Assembly: GCF_003610995.1 (NCBI RefSeq)
Contig: NZ_CP032543.1
Coordinates: 1,116,001 to 1,180,000, forward strand
Direction: 5' to 3'
DNA from: Streptomyces griseus subsp. griseus
GTDB taxonomy: Bacteria; Actinomycetota; Actinomycetes; Streptomycetales; Streptomycetaceae
DNA: 64,000 nucleotides
Shown in pieces: positions 44,368 through 54,484 of this stretch. The notes under the pieces are model-generated. The model saw nothing but the letters and a program-made list of their open reading frames with translations. It was not told the DNA's origin and did no database searches. The position numbers and the translations under genes were made by a program. Position 1 is the stretch's first letter; each line of letters starts with the position of its first letter.

Positions 44368-44535
44368 ACGGGCGTTCTCCCTCATCACGGTGGGTGAGGA
44401 ACCAAAGTTAGTAGCCGCCGGTGACCACCCCGACCGCGTGAGGAGCGGGCCGCCCTCCCCCGGCCTCCGCAGGGGGCGATATTTGATCGCCATTCCGGAC
44501 AGATCGACCGATGACGGTCGGCCATGGAGGGCTTT

Positions 44536-44555
44536 CAGGTGAGGAAGCTCACCTG
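44536..44555. promoter_or_regulatory. Perfect inverted repeat upstream of the peptide-binding lipoprotein
   Basis: CAGGTGAG (44536-44543) and CTCACCTG (44548-44555) are separated by 4 bases, in the 261-base gap between the HAD gene stop and the lipoprotein start. It could be an operator for the lipoprotein gene (about 170 bases before its ATG) or a weak terminator for the HAD gene. Confidence 0.4.
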
Positions 44556-44628
44556 TCCCCCCTCTGTACACAGATCGACTGTGGCTGATTCACATCCACG
44601 GAAAGTTGCCGGAACGCACACGGTTTCT

Positions 44629-45330
44629 TCAGCCTGTGCCGGTGATGAGCTTGCGCAGGAAGGGGAGGTCGACCTCTTCGAGCGAACTCACGACGGCCCG
44701 GCCGACAGCGGGTGCGATGGGCGCCACGGAGGGTACGGCGACCACCCGGCACCCCGCCGCCTCGGCCGCGGCGACCCCGGTCGCGGTGTCCTCGATGACG
44801 GCGCAGCGCCACGGGTCGGCGCCGAAGCCCGCTGCGGCGGTGAGATAGGGCTCGGGGTGCGGCTTGGTGCGGGTGACCTCGTCACCGGCGACCGTGAGCG
44901 CGAAGTGGTGGTGGCCCACGGAGTCCAGCACCCGGTCGATGATCCGGCGGTGCGAGGCCGAGACGAGCGCGGTGGGGGTCTTCGACGCCGCCAGCTCGGC
45001 GAGGAGCCGCTCGGCGCCCGGCATCAGCCGCACGCCGTCCCGGATGCGCTTCTCGAAGCGGTCGTTGAGCAGCACGGACAGCTCGTCCAGGGAGATGTCG
45101 GCACCGGTGACGTCGATGAGGTAGCCGGCGCTGCGGGTCATCGGGCCGCCCACGACGACGTCCCGCCAGGGCTCCTCCAGCCGGTGTCCGAGGTCGGCGA
45201 AGACCTCCTTCTCGACGTCCCACCAGAAGCCCTCGGTATCGACGAGGGTTCCGTCCATGTCGAGAAGGACCGCCTGCAAGGTGGCGCCTTCGGCCGTGCG
45301 GGTCAGGGACGCGGGAACCGTACTCGTCAT
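44629..45330 (-). CDS. HAD-superfamily hydrolase (beta-phosphoglucomutase/phosphatase-like)
   Basis: A 233-aa phosphohydrolase. Motif I AVLLDMDGTLVDTEGFW contains the nucleophile and acid/base Asp. LVSASHRRIIDRVL is motif II, and TKPHPEPYLTAAAGFG with VIEDTATGVAAAEAAGCRVV supplies motifs III and IV. The alpha-helical cap places it with subfamily I. The substrate is unknown (sugar phosphate or nucleotide likely). The ATG at 45330 (MTSTVPASL) is preferred. It follows metH in the same direction with a 140-base gap. Confidence 0.9.
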   Translation of the reverse strand: MTSTVPASLTRTAEGATLQAVLLDMDGTLVDTEGFWWDVEKEVFADLGHRLEEPWRDVVVGGPMTRSAGYLIDVTGADISLDELSVLLNDRFEKRIRDGVRLMPGAERLLAELAASKTPTALVSASHRRIIDRVLDSVGHHHFALTVAGDEVTRTKPHPEPYLTAAAGFGADPWRCAVIEDTATGVAAAEAAGCRVVAVPSVAPIAPAVGRAVVSSLEEVDLPFLRKLITGTG

Positions 45331-45471
45331 CCGGCACACCTTCCGTAAGGGACGAGAAGGCCGGCCGCCGTTCCCGGATGGGAGGGCGACCGGCCTGCAC
45401 TGGACCGACCAGTGTACGACCTGTCAGGCCACGGCGCGCGAACGACGCGGAGCCACAGGGTGAAGGGGCGG

Positions 45472-48400
45472 CTACCGCGCGTTGAAGTACTTCGCCTCGG
45501 GGTGGTGGATGACGAGAGCGTCGGTGGACTGCTCGGGGTGGAGCTGGAACTCCTCGGAGAGCTCCACACCGATCCGGCCCGGCTCCAGGAGGTCGGCGAT
45601 CTTCGCGCGGTCCTCCAGGTCCGGGCAGGCCCCGTAGCCGAGCGAGAACCGTGCGCCCCGGTACTTCAGGGCGAACATGTCCTCGACGTCGGCGGGGTCC
45701 TCCCCCGCGAAGCCCAGCTCGCCGCGGACCCGGGCGTGCCAGTACTCCGCGAGGGCCTCGGCGAGCTGGACGGAGAGGCCGTGCAGCTCCAGGTAGTCGC
45801 GGTAGGAGTTGGCGGCGAACAGCTCGGCGGTGGCCTCGCCGATCCGGGAGCCGACGGTGACGACCTGGAGGCCGATCACATCCGTCTCGCCGGACTCCTC
45901 GGGGCGGAAGAAGTCCGCGAGGCAGAGGCGGCGGCCGCGGCGCTGGCGCGGGAAGGTGAAGCGGGTGCGCTCGGAGCCGTCCTCGTGGAGGAGGATCAGG
46001 TCCTCGCCCTTGGAGACGCAGGGGAAGTAGCCGTAGACGACGGCGGCTTCCAGGAGGTTGTTGGACTGGAGGTGGTCCAGCCAGCCGCGCAGGTGCGGGC
46101 GCCCCTCGGTCTCCACCAGCTCCTCGTACGTCGGCCCGTCGCCGGTCCTGGCCTGCTTGAGCCCCCACTGCCCCTTGAACAGGGCGCCCTCGTCCAGCCA
46201 GGAGGCGTACTCCTTGAGCGGGATGCCCTTGATGACCCGGGTGCCCCAGAACGGCGGCTCGGGGACGGGGTTGGTGGTGGAGACGTCCGAGCGCACCGAG
46301 CCCTCGGGCTCCTCGACCTCCAGCACGGCCGTGACGTCCTTCTTCGGGACCCGGCGCTGCTTGAGCTCGGGCAGGGCCGCGCCCGGCACCCCGCGCTTGA
46401 CGCCGATGAGCGCGTCCATCAGGCGCAGGCCCTCGAAGGCGTCGCGGGCGTAGCGGACCTCGCCCTCGTAGATCTCGTGCAGGTCCTGCTCCACGTAGGC
46501 CCTGGTCAGCGCTGCGCCACCGAGGATGACCGGGAAGTCGGCGGCCATCTTGCGCTGGTTCAGCTCCTGGAGGTTCTCCTTCATGATCACGGTGGACTTC
46601 ACCAGGAGGCCGGACATGCCGATGACGTCGGCGCGGTGCTCCTCGGCGGCCTCCAGGATCGCGGAGACGGGCTGCTTGATGCCGAGGTTGACGACGTTGT
46701 AGCCGTTGTTGGAGAGGATGATGTCGACGAGGTTCTTGCCGATGTCGTGGACGTCGCCGCGGACGGTGGCGAGCACGATCGTGCCCTTGCCGTCGTCGTC
46801 GGTCTTCTCCATGTGCGGCTCCAGGTGGGCCACCGCGCTCTTCATGACCTCGGCGGACTGGAGGACGAACGGCAGCTGCATCTGGCCGGAGCCGAACAGC
46901 TCGCCGACCACCTTCATGCCTTCGAGCAGCGTGTTGTTGACGATGTCCAGGGCCGGGGTGTCCTGGAGCGCCTCGTCGAGGTCGGCCTCCAGGCCGTTCT
47001 TCTCGCCGTCGATGATGCGGCGCTGGAGCCGCTCGTCCAGCGGGAGGGCCATCAGCTCCTCGGCCTTGCCCGCCTTCATCGACTTCATGTTGACGCCCTC
47101 GAACAGCTCCATGAGCTTCTGGAGGGGGTCGTAGCCCTCGGCGCGGCGGTCGTAGATCAGGTCGAGGGCGACCTTGACCTGCTCCTCCTCCAGCCGGGCG
47201 ATGGGCAGGATCTTGGAGGCGTGGACGATCGCGGAGTCCAGGCCCGCCTTGACGCACTCGTCGAGGAAGACGGAGTTCAGCACGACCCGGGCGGCCGGGT
47301 TGAGGCCGAAGGAGATGTTGGAGAGGCCCAGGGTGGTCTGGACGTCCGGGTGTCGTTTCTTCAGCTCGCGGATCGCCCCGATGGTGGCGATGCCGTCGCC
47401 GCGGGACTCCTCCTGGCCGGTGCAGATGGTGAAGGTCAGGGTGTCGATGAGGATGTCGGACTCGTGGATGCCCCAGTTGGTGGTGAGGTCCTCGATGAGC
47501 CGCTCGGCGATGGCGACCTTGTGCTCGACGGTGCGGGCCTGGCCCTCCTCGTCGATGGTGAGGGCGATCAGGGCGGCGCCGTGCTCCGAGGCCAGGGCGC
47601 TGACCTGCGCGAATCGGGAGTCGGGGCCGTCACCGTCCTCGTAGTTGACCGAGTTCAGCACGGCCCGGCCGCCGAGCTTCTCCAGGCCGGCGCGGAGCAC
47701 GGGCAGCTCGGTGGAGTCGAGCACGATCGGCAGGGTGGAGGCGGTCGCGAAGCGGCCGGCCAGCTCGCTCATGTCGGCGACGCCGTCGCGGCCCACGTAG
47801 TCGACGCAGAGGTCGAGCATGTGCGCGCCCTCGCGGATCTGGTCGCGGGCCATCTCCACGCAGTCGTCCCAGCGGGCCTCCAGCATGGCCTCGCGGAACT
47901 TCTTGGAGCCGTTGGCGTTGGTGCGCTCCCCGATCGCCAGGTAGGCGGTGTCCTGGCGGAAGGGAATGGTCTGGTAGAGCGAGGCGGCGCCGGGCTCGGG
48001 GCGCGGGTCGCGCTCGGTGGGCGTGAGCCCCTGGACCCGCTCCACGACGGCCTTCATGTGGGCCGGGGTCGTACCGCAGCAGCCACCGATGAGGGAGAGG
48101 CCGTAGTCCCGGACGAACGTCTCCTGGGAGTCGGCGAGGCCGTCGGGGCCGAGCGGGAAGTGCGCGCCGTCCTTGGTGAGGACGGGCAGGCCGGCGTTGG
48201 GCATGCACATCAGGGGCGTACGGGAGTGGCGGGCGAGGTAGCGCAGGTGCTCGCTCATCTCGTCCGGGCCGGTGGAGCAGTTCAGGCCGATGAAGTCGAT
48301 ACCCAGCGGTTCCAGGGCGGTGAGGGCGGCGCCGATCTCGGAGCCGAGCAGCATGACGCCGGTGGTCTCGAAGGCGAGGGAGCAGACCAGCGGCACCTCG

Positions 48401-48986
48401 ATGCCGAGGGCCTCCATGGCCCGGCGGGCGCCGATGATGCTGGACTTGGTCTGCAGCAGGTCCTGGGTGGTCTCGACGATCAGGGCGTCGGAGCCGCCCG
48501 CGAGGAGGCCCTCGGCGTTCTGCTGGTAGCCGTCGCGCAGGACGTCGTACGTGATGTGGCCGAGCGAGGGCAGCTTGGTGCCGGGGCCGATGGAGCCGAG
48601 GACCCAGCGCTGGCGGCCGTCCTTCGCCGCGAACTCGTCGGCGACCTCGCGGGCGATCCGGGCGCCGGACTCGGAGAGCTCGAAGATCCGGTCGGCGATC
48701 TCGTACTCGTTGGCGGCGGAGTGGTTCGCACCGAAGGTGTTGGTCTCCACGCAGTCGACGCCGACCGCGAAGTACTCCTCGTGGACCGAGCGCACGATGT
48801 CGGGGCGGGTGATGTTGAGGATCTCGTTGCAGCCTTCGAGGTTCTCGAAGTCCTCGAGCGTCGGGTCCTGCGCCTGGAGCATGGTGCCCATCGCACCGTC
48901 CGCCACCACCACCCGGGTGGCGAGCGCCTCACGCAGGGCTGCTGCGCGGGTCCGGCTGTCGGGGCGGGTGTCGGCAACGAGGCCAT
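45472..48986 (-). CDS. metH: Cobalamin-dependent methionine synthase (frameshift near 5' end)
   Basis: Transfers methyl from methyltetrahydrofolate to homocysteine through B12. Modules in order: homocysteine domain (VVADGAMGTMLQAQ, zinc motif IGGCCGTTPAHMKAV), pterin domain (YLAIGERTNANGSKKFREAM), cap, B12 domain with GDVHDIGKNLVDIILSNNGY, and a C-terminal reactivation domain. The uninterrupted frame begins with a GTG at 48912 (1146 aa). The natural ATG at 48986 (MASLPTPAP) lies one frame away. Adding one base to the G run at 48961-48964 gives DSRTRAAALREALATRVVVA and a 1171-aa protein. No B12 riboswitch is evident upstream. Confidence 0.93.
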
Positions 48987-49186
48987 GGATGATCTCCCAG
49001 GGATGCGACGGCTGTCGGCTTTGCGTCCTTCTTGGGGAAGGCGCACCCCGTCAGCGTAGCCGGACACCTCGACGCGTGGTCGGTCCGTCCATGAGGCGGA
49101 CTGCATGCTGTGCGGGTGCGAGCGCGGCGGGCCGTCGGGAGGAGACTTTCCCCGGAGTCCGGCACAGGTCGGCATCGACCGATAGT

Positions 49187-49203
49187 GTTCAGCATTGTCG
49201 AAC
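49187..49203. promoter_or_regulatory. Candidate GylR operator at the gylR promoter
   Basis: GTTCAGCATTGTCGAAC, with inverted GTTC/GAAC ends. Twelve bases (GCATTGTCGAAC, 49192-49203) recur exactly at 50201-50212 before glpF. It lies 22 bases before the gylR ATG, which suggests autoregulation. Confidence 0.6.
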
Positions 49204-49225
49204 CGAGGTGGAGGAGTACGGCGCG

Positions 49226-49990
49226 ATGGCCAAGAACATCCAGTCGCTGGAGCGGGCGGCCGCGATGCTGCGTCTGCTGGCCGGCGGCGAGCGGCGGCTC
49301 GGGCTGTCCGACATCGCCTCCTCCCTGGGACTGGCCAAGGGCACCGCCCACGGAATCCTCCGCACCCTCCAGCTGGAGGGCTTCGTGGAGCAGGACGCCG
49401 CCTCGGGGCGCTACCAGCTGGGCGCCGAGCTGCTGCGGCTGGGCAACAGCTATCTGGACGTCCACGAGCTGCGGGCCCGCGCCCTGGTCTGGACGGACGA
49501 CCTGGCCCGCTCCAGCGGCGAGAGCGTCCACCTCGGCGTGCTCCACCAGCACGGCGTACTCATCGTCCACCACGTCTTCCGGCCCGACGACAGCCGCCAG
49601 GTGCTGGAGGTCGGGGCGATGCAGCCGCTGCACTCCACGGCGCTGGGCAAGGTGCTGTCCGCGTACGACCCGGTGGCGCACAGCGAGGTCATGGAGGCGG
49701 AGCGCCGCTCCTTCACCGCGCGTACGGTCACGGCCGCCGACGAGTTCGAGGCGATGCTGGACCTGATCCGCGCCCAGGGCTGGGCCGCCGACGCCGAGGA
49801 GACCTGGGAAGGGGTGGCCGCCGTGTCCGCCCCGATCCACGACCGGCGCAGGATGCCGGTGGGCGCGGTGGCGGTGACGGGCGCGGTGGAGCGGGTGGCA
49901 CCGGGCGGCGCGCTGCGCCCCGAGCTGATCGCGGCCGTACGGGACTGCGCCCGGGCGGTCTCCCGCGACCTGGGCGCCGGCCGCTTCTGA
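49226..49990 (+). CDS. gylR: Glycerol operon regulator GylR (IclR family)
   Basis: A 254-aa repressor. N-terminal winged HTH: NIQSLERAAAMLRLLAGGER, then SDIASSLGLAKGTAHGILRT. The C-terminal effector domain includes SVHLGVLHQHGVLIVHHVF and QPLHSTALGKVLSAY, typical of IclR. Position directly upstream of glpF-glpK-glpD matches the Streptomyces gyl locus, where GylR represses until glycerol-3-phosphate accumulates. The ATG follows GGAGGAG. Confidence 0.95.
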   Translation: MAKNIQSLERAAAMLRLLAGGERRLGLSDIASSLGLAKGTAHGILRTLQLEGFVEQDAASGRYQLGAELLRLGNSYLDVHELRARALVWTDDLARSSGESVHLGVLHQHGVLIVHHVFRPDDSRQVLEVGAMQPLHSTALGKVLSAYDPVAHSEVMEAERRSFTARTVTAADEFEAMLDLIRAQGWAADAEETWEGVAAVSAPIHDRRRMPVGAVAVTGAVERVAPGGALRPELIAAVRDCARAVSRDLGAGRF

Positions 49991-50187
49991 GGACCGGGCG
50001 CCCCTGAGAGCCGGGCCGCTCCACGACGGCCCGGAGACCACCTCCGTGACGCCTGGCGCGTGTCCGCACGCGAGCTCCCGGGTGCGCCCGCGCGCACCCG
50101 GGCGCATCGTGGGGTAACGATCGCGTCGCGCACCGAGTCCTCGGCCACAGAACCCTTGACGCTTCCTTCACTCGAGGGAAACACTGC

Positions 50188-50233
50188 CGTTCAACGGTCG
50201 GCATTGTCGAACGCTTAACGGCAATACGCGTTA
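50188..50233. promoter_or_regulatory. glpFKD promoter region with GylR-type inverted repeats
   Basis: CGTTC (50188-50192) is inverted as GAACG (50209-50213) and contains the 12 bases shared with the gylR promoter (50201-50212). A second dyad follows: TAACG (50216-50220) and CGTTA (50229-50233). They lie in the 377-base gap between gylR and glpF, which otherwise shows no gene. Confidence 0.55.
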
Positions 50234-50367
50234 GGGTGGGACAGTGCCAAGGGCCGGTCAAGCCCTCACAGGTGGGCTGCCCACGGATTGTGGATACCCA
50301 CCTGGGGCGTGGAACACCAAGGGACCGGTGTTCCGCTCCCCCTGGACTAAGGACAAAGGAGTCGCGG

Positions 50368-51159
50368 GTGTCCAGCTCCGACATTTTCATCGGCGAGACC
50401 ATCGGTACCGCCATACTCATCCTGCTCGGCGGCGGTGTGGTCGCCGCCGTCACGCTGAAGCGCTCGAAGGCCCGGAACGCGGGCTGGCTGGCCATCACCT
50501 TCGGGTGGGGTTTCGCCGTGCTGACCGGCGCCTACCTGGCCGGCGGCGTCTCGGGCGCCCACCTCAACCCCGCCGTCACCCTCGGCCTCGCCATCCAGGG
50601 CGGCACGCCGTGGGGCGATGTGCCCCTCTACCTGGGCTCGCAGCTGCTCGGCGCGATGATCGGCGCCGTCCTGGTCTACGCGGTGTACTACGGGCAGTTC
50701 CACGCCCACCTGACCGACCCCGAGATCGTCGGCACCAAGTCCGCCGAAGAGGGCATGGTCGACCAGGTCTCCGCCCCCAAGGCCGGACCGGTGCTCGGCA
50801 TCTTCTCCACCGGACCGGAGATCCGCAACGGTGTGCAGAACGTCGTCACCGAGGTCATCGCCACCATGGTGCTGGTCCTGGCGATCCTGACCCAGGGCCT
50901 GAACAACGAGGGAAACGGTCTCGGCACGCTCGGCGCCCTGATCACCGCCCTGGTCGTCGTCGGTATCGGCCTCTCGCTCGGCGGGCCGACGGGCTACGCC
51001 ATCAACCCGGTCCGCGACCTCGGCCCGCGCATCGTGCACGCGGTGCTGCCGCTGCCGAACAAGGGTGGTTCCGACTGGGGCTACGCGTGGGTACCCATCG
51101 TGGGTCCGCTCATCGGCGGCGCCCTCGCCGGTGGGCTCTACAACCTGGCCTTCGCCTAG
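50368..51159 (+). CDS. glpF: Glycerol uptake facilitator GlpF (MIP/aquaporin family)
   Basis: A 263-aa six-helix channel. The two half-helix motifs are both present: [17 protein letters not shown] and a variant second motif [17 protein letters not shown] (NPV instead of NPA; Asp-Arg as in glycerol-conducting members). The GTG at 50368 follows AAAGGAG. It is first gene of the glpF-glpK-glpD operon. Confidence 0.95.
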   Translation: MSSSDIFIGETIGTAILILLGGGVVAAVTLKRSKARNAGWLAITFGWGFAVLTGAYLAGGVSGAHLNPAVTLGLAIQGGTPWGDVPLYLGSQLLGAMIGAVLVYAVYYGQFHAHLTDPEIVGTKSAEEGMVDQVSAPKAGPVLGIFSTGPEIRNGVQNVVTEVIATMVLVLAILTQGLNNEGNGLGTLGALITALVVVGIGLSLGGPTGYAINPVRDLGPRIVHAVLPLPNKGGSDWGYAWVPIVGPLIGGALAGGLYNLAFA

Positions 51160-51216
51160 CCCACGCGGGTATCAGCGCCGTAACCCCTCTCATCCACCGA
51201 CTTCCGGGAGCACACC

Positions 51217-52761
51217 GTGACCGACGCACACACCACCGGCACCCACGGCACCGGCCCGTTCATCGCGGCCATCGACCAGGGCACCACCTCCAGCCGCTGC
51301 ATCGTCTTCGACAAGGACGGCCGGATCGTCTCCGTCGACCAGAAGGAGCACGAGCAGATCTTCCCGAAGCCGGGTTGGGTCGAGCACGACGCGACCGAGA
51401 TCTGGGAGAACGTACAGGAGGTCGTCGCCGGGGCCATCGTCAAGGCCGGCATCACCTCCGCCGACGTCAAGGCGATCGGCATCACCAACCAGCGCGAGAC
51501 CACCCTCCTGTGGGACAAGAACACCGGTGAGCCGGTGCACAACGCGCTGGTCTGGCAGGACACCCGTACCGACGCGCTCTGCAAGGAGCTCGGCCGCAAC
51601 GTGGGCCAGGACCGCTTCCGCCGCGAGACCGGGCTGCCGCTCGCCTCGTACTTCGCCGGACCCAAGGTCCGCTGGCTCCTCGACAACGTCGAGGGGCTGC
51701 GCGAGCGCGCCGAGGCCGGCGACATCCTCTTCGGCACCATGGACTCCTGGGTCATCTGGAACCTGACCGGCGGCACCGACGGCGGCGTCCACGTCACCGA
51801 CGTCACCAACGCCTCGCGCACCCTTCTGATGAACCTGCACCGGATGGAGTGGGACGAGAAGATCCTCTCCTCCATCGGCATCCCGGCCGCGGTCCTCCCC
51901 GAGATCCGCTCCTCCGCCGAGGTGTACGGCCACGCCAAGGGCGGCATCCTCGACGGCGTGCCCGTCGCCTCCGCGCTGGGTGACCAGCAGGCGGCCCTGT
52001 TCGGCCAGACCTGCTTCGCCGAGGGCGAGGCCAAGTCCACGTACGGCACCGGCACCTTCATGCTGATGAACACCGGCGGCACCCCGGTGAACTCGTACAA
52101 CGGGCTGCTCACCACCGTCGGCTACCAGATCGGCGACAAGCCCCCGGTGTACGCCCTGGAGGGCTCCATCGCGGTCACCGGTTCGCTGGTGCAGTGGATG
52201 CGCGACCAGATGGGCCTGATCAAGTCGGCCGCCGAGATCGAGACGCTGGCCTCCTCGGTCGAGGACAACGGCGGCGCCTACTTCGTGCCCGCCTTCTCCG
52301 GACTGTTCGCCCCCTACTGGCGTCCCGACGCCCGGGGTGTGATCACCGGTCTCACCCGTTACGTCACCAAGGCGCACATCGCCCGTGCCGTCCTGGAGGC
52401 CACCGCCTGGCAGACCCGCGAGATCAGCGACGCCATGACGAAGGACTCCGGGGTCGAGCTGACCGCGCTCAAGGTCGACGGCGGTATGACCTCCAACAAC
52501 CTGCTGATGCAGACGCTCGCCGACTTCCTGGACGCGCCGGTGGTGCGCCCCATGGTCGCCGAGACCACCTGCCTCGGCGCCGCCTACGCCGCCGGCCTGG
52601 CCGTCGGCTTCTGGCCGGACACCGACGCGCTGCGCGCCAACTGGCGCCGGGCCGCCGAGTGGACCCCCCGTATGGACGCGGACACCCGTGCCCGCGAGTA
52701 CAAGAGCTGGCTCAAGGCCGTCGAACGGACCATGGGCTGGGTCGAGGACGAAGAAAGCTGA
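51217..52761 (+). CDS. glpK: Glycerol kinase
   Basis: A 514-aa FGGY-family kinase that phosphorylates glycerol to glycerol-3-phosphate. [20 protein letters not shown] is the N-terminal phosphate-binding motif. [20 protein letters not shown] and [20 protein letters not shown] are FGGY signatures. The GTG start is 57 bases after glpF, preceded by GGGAG. The product, glycerol-3-phosphate, is the likely inducer of the operon. Confidence 0.97.
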   Translation: MTDAHTTGTHGTGPFIAAIDQGTTSSRCIVFDKDGRIVSVDQKEHEQIFPKPGWVEHDATEIWENVQEVVAGAIVKAGITSADVKAIGITNQRETTLLWDKNTGEPVHNALVWQDTRTDALCKELGRNVGQDRFRRETGLPLASYFAGPKVRWLLDNVEGLRERAEAGDILFGTMDSWVIWNLTGGTDGGVHVTDVTNASRTLLMNLHRMEWDEKILSSIGIPAAVLPEIRSSAEVYGHAKGGILDGVPVASALGDQQAALFGQTCFAEGEAKSTYGTGTFMLMNTGGTPVNSYNGLLTTVGYQIGDKPPVYALEGSIAVTGSLVQWMRDQMGLIKSAAEIETLASSVEDNGGAYFVPAFSGLFAPYWRPDARGVITGLTRYVTKAHIARAVLEATAWQTREISDAMTKDSGVELTALKVDGGMTSNNLLMQTLADFLDAPVVRPMVAETTCLGAAYAAGLAVGFWPDTDALRANWRRAAEWTPRMDADTRAREYKSWLKAVERTMGWVEDEES

Positions 52762-52776
52762 CGAGGAGCATTCACC

Positions 52777-54387
52777 ATGACCACCCTGCAGAGCGTTCCC
52801 GCCCTCGGAACGCACCCGGCCTCCGGCTCCCTGCCGAGCCGCGCCGAAACCCGGGAGCAGCTGTCCCGGGCGACGTACGACCTCCTGGTCATCGGCGGCG
52901 GCATCCTGGGCATCTCCACCGCCTGGCATGCCGCGCAGTCCGGGCTGCGGGTGGCTCTGGTGGACGCCGGTGACTTCGCCGGCGCCACCTCATCCGCCTC
53001 CTCCAAGCTGCTCCACGGCGGTCTGCGCTACCTCCAGACCGGCGCGGTCAAGCTGGTGGCGGAGAACCACTTCGAGCGCCGCGCGGTCTCCCGCGAGGTG
53101 GCCCCGCACCTGGCCAACCCGCTCACCTTCTACCTGCCCGTCTACAAGGGCGGCCCGCACGGCGCGGCCAAGCTCGGCGCGGGCGTCTTCGCCTACTCCG
53201 CGCTCTCCGCGTTCGGCGACGGCGTTGGCCACGTCATCTCCCCGGCCAAGGCGTCGCGCGACGTCCCGGAGCTGCGCACCGACAACCTGAAGGCCGTCGC
53301 GGTCTACGGCGACGACCAGATGAACGACGCCAGGATGGCGCTGATGACGGTCCGCGCGGCCGTCGACGCGGGCGCGGTCGTCCTCAACCACGCGGCCGTC
53401 ACGGGCCTGCGCTTCACCCGGGGCCGGGTCACCGGCGCCGAGCTGAAGGACAGCGTCGACGGTACGGAGTTCGGCGTCACCGCCCGCCTCGTGCTCAACG
53501 CGACCGGCCCGTGGGTCGACCACCTCCGGAAGATGGAGGACCCGAACGCGGCCCCCTCCATCCGTCTCTCCAAGGGCGCCCACCTGGTCCTCAAGCGGAC
53601 CCGTCCGTGGCGGGCGGCGCTGGCCACCCCGATCGACAAGTACCGGATCACGTTCGCCCTGCCGTGGGAGGACATGCTGCTCCTCGGCACGACGGACGAG
53701 GAGTACGAGGGCGACCCGGCGGACGTCGCGGTGACCGAGGCGGACACCGCGCAGATCCTCGACGAGGCGGCCTTCTCGATCAAGGACCAGCAGCTCTCGC
53801 GCGATCTGATCACCTACTCCTTCGCCGGTCTGCGCGTGCTTCCGGGCGGTCCCGGCGACACCTCCAAGGCCAAGCGCGAGACGGTCGTCACGGAGGGCCG
53901 CGGCGGGATGCTGTCGGTCGCGGGCGGCAAGTGGACGACGTTCCGCCACATCGGCCGTACGGTCATGAACAAGCTGGCCGCCCTGCCCGGGCACCCGCTG
54001 GCCGAGGACATGGAGCCGATGAACCGGCTGCCGAAGAAGCTGCCGCTGCCCGGGATCGCCAACCCGAACGCGGTCGCGCACCGGCTGCTCATCGACGGCC
54101 CCGCCCCCGGCCCGCGCATGGCGCCGGACACCGCCCGCCACCTGGCCACGCACTACGGTTCGCTCGCCTTCGACATCGCGCGCCTGGCCAACGAGAGCCC
54201 GGAGCTGGCCGAGCGCGTCCACCCGGACGCCCCGGAGATCTGGGCGCAGGTCGCCTACGCCCGCGACCACGAGTGGGCCGAGACGGCGGACGACGTGCTG
54301 CGCCGCCGGACCACGCTGACGATCCGGGGCCTGGCGACGGACGAGGTCCGCGACGGCGTCGAGAAGCTGCTGGCCGACCGCGACTGA
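52777..54387 (+). CDS. glpD: Glycerol-3-phosphate dehydrogenase (FAD-dependent, aerobic)
   Basis: A 536-aa membrane-associated flavoenzyme that oxidises glycerol-3-phosphate to dihydroxyacetone phosphate. The FAD-binding start LLVIGGGILGISTAWHAAQS is followed by SSASSKLLHGGLRYLQTGAV, the active-site region LSKGAHLVLKRTRPWR, and a C-terminal helical cap. The ATG follows GAGGAG, 15 bases after glpK, so translation of the three glp genes is closely coupled. Confidence 0.97.
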   Translation: MTTLQSVPALGTHPASGSLPSRAETREQLSRATYDLLVIGGGILGISTAWHAAQSGLRVALVDAGDFAGATSSASSKLLHGGLRYLQTGAVKLVAENHFERRAVSREVAPHLANPLTFYLPVYKGGPHGAAKLGAGVFAYSALSAFGDGVGHVISPAKASRDVPELRTDNLKAVAVYGDDQMNDARMALMTVRAAVDAGAVVLNHAAVTGLRFTRGRVTGAELKDSVDGTEFGVTARLVLNATGPWVDHLRKMEDPNAAPSIRLSKGAHLVLKRTRPWRAALATPIDKYRITFALPWEDMLLLGTTDEEYEGDPADVAVTEADTAQILDEAAFSIKDQQLSRDLITYSFAGLRVLPGGPGDTSKAKRETVVTEGRGGMLSVAGGKWTTFRHIGRTVMNKLAALPGHPLAEDMEPMNRLPKKLPLPGIANPNAVAHRLLIDGPAPGPRMAPDTARHLATHYGSLAFDIARLANESPELAERVHPDAPEIWAQVAYARDHEWAETADDVLRRRTTLTIRGLATDEVRDGVEKLLADRD

Positions 54388-54484
54388 TCCACCCGGGGGC
54401 GGCGTCCCCGCAGGGTACGCCGCCCCCGGCACGCGCCACACTCCTGCCACACGCGCGCAATGTGCCGCGAGGAGAGTGGAGGTC

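Noticed and set aside
45412..49059. 1215-codon open frame on the plus strand opposite metH
   Set aside because: It is a GC-rich antisense shadow: composition is repetitive Leu/Val/Asp/Gly with no family motif, while metH on the other strand is certain.
48987..49186. Cobalamin or SAH riboswitch upstream of metH
   Set aside because: I could not see a B12 box or a convincing multi-stem fold in the 200-base metH/gylR gap.
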